A stretch of DNA of 64,000 nucleotides from Argyresthia goedartella. Its lineage: Eukaryota > Arthropoda > Insecta > Lepidoptera > Argyresthiidae. Location of the stretch: contig OX463829.1 in NCBI GenBank assembly GCA_949825045.1, forward strand, positions 23,778,715-23,842,714, in the 5' to 3' direction. Shown in pieces: positions 56,693 through 64,000 of this stretch; position 1 is the stretch's first letter, and each line of letters starts with the position of its first letter. Both the position numbers and the translations under genes were made by a program. The notes beneath the pieces were generated by a model that saw only the letters and a program-made list of their open reading frames with translations, ran no database searches and was not told the origin of the DNA.

Positions 56693-59096
56693 TTATATTT
56701 TATTTATGAAATGTATGAATGCTTCCGATTCCTCATAAGTTAAGTTGACAAGAAAAAACTGGACTTTTTGCCGACAATTTGTCTGGGTGAGCCCGTATAC
56801 AGGTAAGCATGAGTTTATTTTGTTGTAAAGAAATGGACCGAGGTATGCAAAAAATCTTTTAGTGAAGGTGAAATTTGGCATTATAGTACAGCAAATACGA
56901 TCTTTGCGTCGCTTAGTGATTTCAATGTAGGTAGTATTTGTGTGTTGAAGAATAACTGTGCTGAATATAAAAAGTTGTCTTACATTTAGAACCTTGCACT
57001 CGCTATAAAGATCGTTTGTAGGATATAGCATAGGCCGAAAGGTCGCAATTTTTAGAATAGATCTCTGTGCTATCTCAAGCGGTTTTAAAGTGGTTTTCGT
57101 TGCTCCTCCCCAGGTGACAATACAGTAAGTAATTATAGATTGGCAGAGTGAAAGATAAACCATATAAATTAAGTGATGATTAGCAACGTGTCTTAAGGTT
57201 TTAAAGATATAGATCAATTTTCGGACTCTCCCCGTGAGTGTATTTATGTGGGCCTTAAAATTTAGTTGGTTATCTAAAATTATTCCAAGATATTTGATGG
57301 AGTGTGTAAAGTGTATGTGTGGAAAGTTGCAGTTTTGCCTTGTGGGACAAGAATGAGCCTGGATAAGGAGCGGTGATAACGGTTGGGAATTGGTTTTGAG
57401 TGAGTAGGTCATAAATTTTGTTTTAGCTATGTTAAGTGTTAGGGTGTTATAACTTAGCCAGTCAAATACTTGATTAAAACCGTTTTGTGCATCGAGTTGA
57501 AGTTGTGACCAGGAATCGGACGAAAAGGTGATAGCCGTATCGTCGGCGTAGGTGATGATGTTGCCGCTTGGGATATTTAAATTACAGAGATCGTTTATAT
57601 AAACGAGGAAGAGGGTAGGGCCCAAGATGCTGCCCTGGGGGACACCGTAGCGGATTGGTAGTTCATCGCCAATGTGATATTGAATTTTTACCATCTGTGT
57701 TCTGCTAGACAGATATGATTGAAAAAGACTAAGTTGGGTGCCTCTGACGCCAATTGACTGTAATTTAAGTAAAAGGGATGGGGTGGGAATGGTATCGAAC
57801 GCTTTGGCAAGGTCTAGAAATATTGTTATAACCTTTTTTCGGTTATTGAGGGAGTTAACAACATTGTTGACGAGGTTCTGCACGGCGTTTGAAGTAGAAA
57901 TATTTTTCCTAAATCCGAATTGATTTTTAGATAGAAGATCATGTTTTTCTAGGTAGTTAACAAGACGGATATTTATAAGTCTTTCGAGAACTTTAGAAAG
58001 CGTCGATAATACAGCTATGGGCCTATAGTTATTAACTGAGTTCTCATCCCCGCCCTTGAAGATAGGATGGACAATGGCCTTTTTAAATGACGTTGGGAAT
58101 ATACCCTTTTTGAAACAAAGATTAAAAATGTGGGTTAAGACGGGAGCTACAGTTGAGGAATATTTTTTTAAAAGAAATGGTGGGATACCGTCCCAACCAG
58201 TGGCTGCACATGGTTTTAGATAGAGAATAACGGAGTTTATTTCTGCTGGGTCAATGTCCAAGAGGGCAAAGGAGTGACTAGGAGATGGAGACGTATGCTG
58301 GGTGGGTAGCAAGGTATTGGGAGGAATAGCATTAGCAAGATCGATGCCGATGTTTGTAAAAAAGGTATTTACTTTGTAGCACGAATCCCTCGGGGTGGAG
58401 CTGGGACATATCAGTTGACTAGATGAGTGACGAACTTTATTGGAATTAGTTATACGTTTGATGAACTTCAAAATTAGTTTTGAGTTTTTACCTGCCTTTG
58501 TTAGGTCTTGTGCATCATAAAACCTCTTGGCCCTTTTAATAACTTTGTTGCAGAAATTGCGATATCTGGTATAGGTTATTTTTAGTACTTGATCGAGAGG
58601 TGAGGTTTTTGTTTTTTTATGCATATGATCCCAATTTCGCATACACCTCAGGAGTCCAGGCGTGATCCAGGGCTTTAGAATGGTTTTTCTCCTGGGCAAG
58701 GTCTTAGTCGATGTATTTTTTGTAATGACATTACCGAGGAGTGAAACGAGGGATTTAGTTGCTAGGTCCGGGTCAGTCAAAGTAGTAAGCTTGGATAGGT
58801 TTAGCTCTTTCATATCCCTATCCAGGGCCTCATAGTCTATTATGTTAGTTACGTAAGAAACAGGGTCACGTGTGGCGGACGTCTTAATACCGATAACGAT
58901 TGCAGAGTGGTCAGTAACTGATGATTCTATAATAATGGTAGTCAGAGGGGCCCTTGAGCGAGTGATAACGTGGTCCAGACAGTTATCATATCTCGTGGGA
59001 ACATCGTGCGCCGGTAGGAAACCATGAATAGCTAATTGATTGAGATAAACTTGGAACCTGTGGTCTATGGAGCTTGGCTTAATATCAATGTTGATG
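56693..59096 (-). CDS. LINE A2 ORF2, N-terminally truncated endonuclease-reverse transcriptase
   Basis: About 800 codons without a stop. The first residues (INIDIKP) are the end of the endonuclease GDxNIDI motif, followed by CLDHV and VTDHSAIV (catalytic DH). The RT has KPCAATGWDGIPPFLLKK, NNYRPIAVLSTLSKVLER, IFLDLAKAFDTI, GVPQGSILGPTLFLVYIND and the catalytic ITYADDTAITF. The tail has a Cys/His group (HSCPTRQNC) and KYLGIILDNQLNFKAH, as in LINE A1. The ATG at 59104 belongs to the flanking LINE B5, not to this element; the true start is lost. The frame is undamaged, pointing to a recent insertion, but without its nuclease N-terminus it should be inactive. Confidence 0.9.
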
Positions 59097-59455
59097 ATTG
59101 CCATTTGAGCAATTTAAAAAGCATGTTAAAGCGACTTTGTCGAAAAAGGGATATTACAATGTTCAAGATTACTTAAATGACTGGACTGTATGGGGTTAAT
59201 CTGGCTCAACACAGACCTTACTGTTAATAGTTTTGTAATTATTTATTCCTGCTTATTAATCATAACAATTAAATTTTTCATATTTGTATTAGTTAAGCAC
59301 AACCTATTTTTAAAAGAGATCTAAAAATCAATCTGTGGGAGTTTCTACACCCTTCTTCTCCCACAGTGGTCCAATGTAGAGAAGAGGCAAAAATGACATT
59401 TGCTAAGTATATGTAAATATCTACAGTAATAAAGTACTTTGACTATTTGACTATT
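59097..59455 (+). mobile_element. LINE B5, right part with 3' UTR
   Basis: Continues B5 after LINE A2: the last coding residues to the TAA at 59197-59199, then the 3' UTR and an AATAAAG signal, ending in TTTGACTATTTGACTATTTG, the family's 3' repeat. The site of the SINE insertion in B2 is uninterrupted here (near 59251). Confidence 0.87.
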
Positions 59456-59624
59456 TGAAAAAGACTACTTTACCAACATGGACTAAGCTGTACAGTCGTT
59501 TTTGTGGTAATACTTATAGTTGTAGATTTAATTTTGTATTATTACAACTACATTTATAAGCTCTTCTTGTTTTAATATAGTAGCATATATAAATTAATAT
59601 AAGGCTTATTTAATTAAATTAATA

Positions 59625-60509
59625 TACATAGTCAGGTCATAAGTTCTGTCACATGTGCAATATGAAATAATTTAGACATGTTTATTATTTATGTAAACAT
59701 TTATATAGCAAAATGTACTTAATAAAACATAAATTCTTATGGTAATAAAGTTTATTCAAAATGACCCCCGCGATTTTGAATACAGGCCTTTATTCTGCAC
59801 GGCCAGTCGTCTATCGTAGCACGAACGAGGTCCATGTCAATATCGGCGGCTGCCTTAATCAAGGATGCCTTGAGTGACTCCAAATCAGGATGAGGCTTTG
59901 ATCAGGCCTTTTCCTCTAAGTGTTGCCATATCTTGTAATCTAACGGACTCAAATCTGGACTGGAGGAGGGCCAGTCTTCGTGCCAGCCAGTCTCGTGTGC
60001 TTTTCGCTCTATGAGCTGGCGCAGAATCTTGTTGGAATACCCAGTGCCTGTTATTAAACATGGTATGAGAAACAGGTTCCACAAGGTTCTTGAGGACTGT
60101 ATTTTGATACACAACTGCATTCGTTTTTACGCCTTTCTCACAAAAATGTACCTCAGTTAAGCCCCAATAAGAGACTCCCAACCAAACCATGAGCGAGGAT
60201 GGAAAATGACCTCGTTGGACACGCGGAATACGGTTGCTCGCTTCTTCACTGCTGTGTGCGTACACCTTATCATTTTGTTTGTTGTAGCTCTCTTCCACGG
60301 TGAAAAATTTTTCAACCGAAAAAAGAATTTCCCGATGCTTTTTTCCCGCGTACCGCTTCAACAAAACGCGGCATCTCTTCAGTCTCAGGTCCATTAAACA
60401 AGCGTCCAAACGATGTCCTGTTTTTCTTCGATATGCCCTAAGCCCTAAGTCTTCATTTAACACCCTTTTCACCGTGGTCCTGCTTAACCCCATCTGAAGG
60501 GCCAACAGT
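59625..60509 (-). mobile_element. mariner copy 2, 5'-truncated
   Basis: The same family as 31119-32335. The 3' end near 59630-59660 has the ACATAGTCAGGTCATAAGTT terminal sequence. The other side stops at 60509, exactly where LINE E begins, so the missing N-terminal third was probably separated from it by the LINE. Confidence 0.84.
59752..60509 (-). pseudogene. mariner transposase copy 2, inactivated
   Basis: It covers the second DNA-binding region to the C-terminus: MGLSRTTVKRVLNEDLGL, RRKTGHRLDACLMDLRL (the frame that copy 1 lost here), then FSVEK. The first catalytic Asp is Val in this copy. FQQDSAPAHRA (second Asp) is intact. A short deletion after STRDWLA shifts the frame before SPDLSPLDYKIW (third Asp), and TGA follows EEKA. 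Copies 1 and 2 carry different lesions, so each preserves what the other lost. Confidence 0.87.
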
Positions 60510-60598
60510 TACCAGGCCAGTCTACTCTCAGGCGTCATTAGATACGGTTGTGTACCCCTTCTAAGTAAAGTTTTATATATCTACCCTATATCTTGACT

Positions 60599-61591
60599 AT
60601 GGTGCTCATAAAGTGTACAACTTGTAAAAAGAACATAACTAAGAAGTGCCCAGGACTTGAATGTAGCCGCTGTGAACAAAGTGTACATGCATCTCCCGAA
60701 TGTGCCAAAATATCTGCCAAACAGCTGGCAGCACTTCGAGTCCCCAACGGCCTCGAATGGAGCTGCTCGGAGTGTCTTCGTGGAATATCGCGCACGTCGT
60801 CGTTCTTTGTCCCGGAGGATGAATCGGATAAAGAAGAAGGAAACGTCTTCGCAAGACCTCAAGCTGTATCTTTGGACGTAAAGAAACTACTTCAGGACCT
60901 GTCTAATGAAATGAAAAAAACCATTAATGAACATCTCGAAGGTCTCCAAACCTCCCTAGAGTTTATTGGAGACCAGGTAGCATCTATAGAAACCTCCATC
61001 AAAAATCAAAACTCGAAAATCAAGGCCTTGGAGAATAAAAACATGGATCTTTACAATGCCAATAAAAATCTGGAGCTTCGGGTAGCCGCCCTAGAGCAAC
61101 GGGAACAACAAAGTGAACAAAATAAATTGGGTAGTTATCTGGAGATAGCGGGTCTACCAAACTCCCTTAACGAAAGTGCAGAGTCAGTTGCCAAGGCCGT
61201 AGCCACAGCACTGGCAGTTGATGGCAACAACATCCGATCCGTAAAACACATCTCAGGACGGAAAGATAAAACTAGCCATCTGCTTATAGCACTGAACTCT
61301 CCCGACAGTCGTACCAAGTGGACTAAAGCTGCGAAAGACAGGACCATTACTCTGGGTGACATCACCTGCTCGACACCACCAGAATCTGCCACTGACCCAG
61401 TCTACGTTCGCCGCGCACTGACCCCACAAAACAAGTATCTTCTGTACCAGGCGAAGAATCAGCTACGCCCGTCTTTCAAATACGTGTGGATTGACGAAAC
61501 TACTGACAGGATACTGGTCAAGAAGGAAGACAATGGAAAAACTTCGGTAATTCGGTCAATACATGATATTGAAATGCTTCTAGCTAAGTAA
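60599..61591 (+). CDS. LINE E ORF1 (PHD finger, coiled coil, RNA-binding-like C-terminus)
   Basis: 330 residues from the ATG at 60599. I prefer this to the in-frame TTG at 60593. Residues 6-60 form a PHD-type zinc finger (CTTCKKN, CSRCEQSVHASPEC, then WSCSEC). Residues 95-180 form a long coiled coil (LENKNMDLYNANKNLELRVA), expected to drive trimer or dimer formation. From about 185 a folded domain runs to the end (YLEIAGLP, VKHISGRKDKTSHLLIAL, FKYVWIDETTDRILVKKED), resembling the FP25K/RRM-like C-terminal domains of LINE ORF1 proteins. The expected role is binding element RNA and assisting reverse transcription. ORF2 begins about 40-180 bases downstream. No break found. Confidence 0.86.
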   Translation: MVLIKCTTCKKNITKKCPGLECSRCEQSVHASPECAKISAKQLAALRVPNGLEWSCSECLRGISRTSSFFVPEDESDKEEGNVFARPQAVSLDVKKLLQDLSNEMKKTINEHLEGLQTSLEFIGDQVASIETSIKNQNSKIKALENKNMDLYNANKNLELRVAALEQREQQSEQNKLGSYLEIAGLPNSLNESAESVAKAVATALAVDGNNIRSVKHISGRKDKTSHLLIALNSPDSRTKWTKAAKDRTITLGDITCSTPPESATDPVYVRRALTPQNKYLLYQAKNQLRPSFKYVWIDETTDRILVKKEDNGKTSVIRSIHDIEMLLAK

Positions 61592-61628
61592 ATACCTATA
61601 AATATCCAATAAACGGAATTAATCTTAA

Positions 61629-64000
61629 AAATTCAACACGATAAACCTAGTAGAAAGTCCTAATAGTGTGGAAATATTTAATTGTACAAATGTCAATGCA
61701 TTTCTCAAGTATATACCCATATCGAAAAACAAAAAACTACCGTTATTCTGTCTGCATGTGAATATTAGATCAATGATCCGAAACTTCACTACCTTACTTC
61801 AAACCATTGATAATTGTTCCCAATCTCTCGACTTTGTTGTTGTAACTGAGGCTGGCATACCAGAATCAATTTCAAACCTATTCTGTATTGATGGCTACAC
61901 AATGCACACACAACTAAGAAGTAATCAAAAAGGTGGTGGAATAATTATCTACGTCAAAAACTGTCTTAAATTTACAATAAAACCCACCAAAACACATCAC
62001 TTTGAAAGTCTATTAGGAACAATGAAAACTAGATTTAATGAAACTTTAGTTGTGTGTGCAGTGTACAGACCACCAGGAAAGAATAAAAACATGTTCATAT
62101 CAGAACTGCATAAGTCTTTGTTAGACAACTCCACTGGGTCCCTGATAGTCCTCGGTGACATGAACATAGATCTAAAAACACAAACATCATATAGGAGCTC
62201 GTATCTTGACATGCTGTCGTCGTGTGGCCTCGTGTGTGGAGTCTCCGATTATACAAGAATTGAAACTCGGAATGGAACCGTCACAAAGTCCTGCCTTGAT
62301 CACATTTTTATGAGACTCCCCACAATGGAGCCGCACGCGGCCGCTGTTAACTCAGTACTGGCTGACCACCGCGTCACCGTCCTCGCTTGCACCGGCAGCG
62401 CGCGTAGCTCACATATACAGGATGCTCGACAAACAACCTTAGCTACTACCATTAACAATGATATCATGAAAAAGGAATTACTTTGTACTGATTGGAACAA
62501 AACTAGTGAGATGGATACGGCGGATCAAATTTATGCATTTATTAGAGATTCATTCAAAGAAGCAATGAGTAAAGCTACGTGTAAAAGAGAAATTAAAATT
62601 CGAAATCACAGTGCCGAGTTATGGATTAACAAAAACATCATAAACTTATGCAATAAAAGGGATGAAATATTTGGCCGGTGGTTAAAAGATACAAATAACT
62701 ACACACTGAGGTTACAATACAATAAAATAAGAAATAAACTGAATAAGGTAATACAATACCATAGAAATAAATACTATAAAAATAAAATTATCGCTAACTA
62801 TGGAAACCCGAAAAACCTATGGAAAATTATAAACAATATCTGCGGTAGAATAACTGAATCTATAGATAAGAATATACTAAAAATATTTGCACCATATAAA
62901 CCTAGAGAAATTGCTGATAAGTTTGCTTATGAATTTGATAACTCTGTAAAGAGAATACTTCCGAACTGCCACATTAATCTCCTATCAAATTATCAGACGC
63001 CGCAAGCTGAAGTAAGTTTGCGCTACCAGCCTGCCACGCCACGTAAGATCTACGGACTTATTAAAAGCCTAAACAGCCACAAAGCTCCAGGCTTAGATGG
63101 TATAAGAGTCTGTGACATGCAAATAGCTAATGAACGAGTGTGTATAGCCATATCAAACTTAGTAAATACCAGTATTAAAACTGGCCTGTATCCAGACGAA
63201 CTAAAACAGGGTTGTGTGAGACCAGTCTATAAAAAGGGCAAACATAATGACGTATGCAACTATCGCCCAATCACACTTCTTTCTTCAATTGACAAAATTT
63301 GCGAAAAATTCGTTTGCGAACAGTTACATAGATTCTTCCACTTAAACAATATAATAGACCCCAACCAACATGGATTCCAACCTCGTAAAAGTACAACCAT
63401 TCTACTATCAAAATTTACAGACGATTTAAACGAACACTTAAATGATAAAAAACAAATACTTGCTCTCTTCATAGACTTTTCACGGGCCTTTGACACACTC
63501 GATCACGTTAAACTTATTCACAAACTGGATGCTTGTGGGATCAGAGGTCCTGTCAAGCAATGGTGCTTAAACTACCTCCAAGGACGAAAATATAATGTGA
63601 AAATCTGCAACGCGCTCAGTGATGACATCCCAACTAGCCAAGGCACAGCCCAAGGGTCAGTCCTAGGCCCACTGCACTTCCTCACGTACGTCAACGATAT
63701 GAGCTACCCGATGAAGCACTGCACCACCTACCAGTTTGCAGATGACACCTGCCTAATCATAGCCGACAAAGATCCTAATGTCGCTAAAAATAAACTACAG
63801 GCAGACTTCGACAGACTGTCTAAATGGTGTCATGACGCGGGATTGGTCCTCAACGCCCAGAAGACGAAACTACTACACATCAAATCACCCTACTGTAGAG
63901 ACATGACACAGGTTGACATTGTTGCTCATTCCCACGCCTGCATGCACAGAGGGTGTGACGATGGATATTGCGACTGCGGCCCAATAGAAATCGTAGACAC
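61629..64000 (+). CDS. LINE E ORF2 (endonuclease-reverse transcriptase), partial at window edge
   Basis: I read this frame codon by codon from the stop at 61626-61628 to the end of the window: 790 codons with no stop. The N-terminal AP-type endonuclease has LFCLHVNIRSM (catalytic Asn), VVTEAGIPE (metal-binding Glu), IVLGDMNIDL, SCLDHIFM and LADHRVTVL. The linker follows (about 62500-62950). The RT has NSHKAPGLDGIR, CNYRPITLLSSIDKICEK, FIDFSRAFDTLDH, GTAQGSVLGPLHF and the catalytic FADDTCLI (near 63740), then a Cys/His tail (HSHACMHRGCDDGYCDCG). The first ATG in frame is at 61770, inside the endonuclease, so the true start is upstream at a non-ATG or mutated codon (candidates around 61638-61650). 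All catalytic residues are present. The remaining thumb/tail lies outside. Confidence 0.9.

Larger units (their letters stand above)
56048..59096 (-). mobile_element. LINE A2, inserted into LINE B5
   Basis: A 5'-truncated LINE on the - strand, related to A1. Its 3' end is at 56048 with a TTTGA-type repeat tail (reverse of AAATCAAATCAAATC). The 3' UTR (56048-56692) carries a GT microsatellite (56553-56650) and a small inverted-repeat element (56349-56491). The 5' end stops just after the endonuclease GD motif. ATT at both junctions may be the target duplication. Confidence 0.87.
60510..64000 (+). mobile_element. LINE E, apparently intact, running off the window
   Basis: A two-ORF non-LTR element with both ORFs uninterrupted over the visible 3.5 kb. 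The 5' UTR is about 90 bases (60510-60598). It is inserted into mariner copy 2. The RT has the same Cys/His tail pattern as LINEs A1 and A2 but clearly different sequence. The 3' part lies outside the window. Confidence 0.87.

Noticed and set aside
59102..59104. ATG at the start of the LINE A2 frame
   Set aside because: It lies in the flanking LINE B5 sequence; LINE A2 is 5'-truncated.
1..64000. Cellular genes, operons, riboswitches or bacterial-type systems
   Set aside because: Composition, SINEs and LINE/LTR content are eukaryotic, and no frame outside transposons shows a known domain. Exons shorter than about 60 codons could have been missed.

Overview
This window looks like a transposon nest from an insect genome, most probably a moth or butterfly. 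It is AT-rich. It has no rRNA, no true tRNA gene and no host gene I can recognise, and nearly every long reading frame encodes transposon machinery. Lepidoptera is suggested by two tRNA-derived SINEs resembling the Metulj type, a dispersed repeat at 47498-47862 with the wording common in moth genomes, and the mix of Jockey/CR1-like LINEs, BEL/Pao, Ty3/gypsy and DD37D mariner.

Left (1-11 kb): a 5'-truncated LINE (A1, + strand), then a nearly full-length LINE (B1, - strand, about 11080 to 3028) split by a younger relative (B2, 4252-7273), which itself carries a SINE (6807-7065). 11-15 kb: a tandem array of five 639-bp units with alternating (dimeric) variants. 15-31 kb: a long solo-like LTR (15011-17304) and a Ty3/gypsy element on the - strand. 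The long LTR of that element (21141-27622) is split by LINE C (22238-26598), and its decayed pol (28013-31117) is cut at its 5' side next to a mariner copy (31119-32335).

Middle (32-50 kb): a SINE fragment, several inverted-repeat (MITE-like) elements, an unusual reverse transcriptase pseudogene (LINE Y), two dead fragments of LINE family B, and a BEL/Pao element (40785-44696) with a clean 5-bp target duplication. The BEL/Pao element has lost everything between the middle of its 5' LTR and mid-pol, yet keeps a 1031-codon open frame.

Right (50-64 kb): a decayed LINE (D), a LINE B5 copy split by LINE A2 (- strand, open 803-codon frame), a mariner fragment, and finally LINE E, whose ORF1 and ORF2 are both uninterrupted up to the window edge. 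LINE E is the only element here that looks possibly competent.

The genes do not form a host pathway; each set serves its own element's transposition. The two features that simple insertion does not explain are (i) about ten near-perfect fold-back palindromes with spacers of 0-8 bases, several inside old transposon coding sequence, which look like template-switch inverted duplications (or assembly/amplification artefacts), and (ii) the dimeric 639-bp array. I found no convincing evidence of a wholly new biological system.
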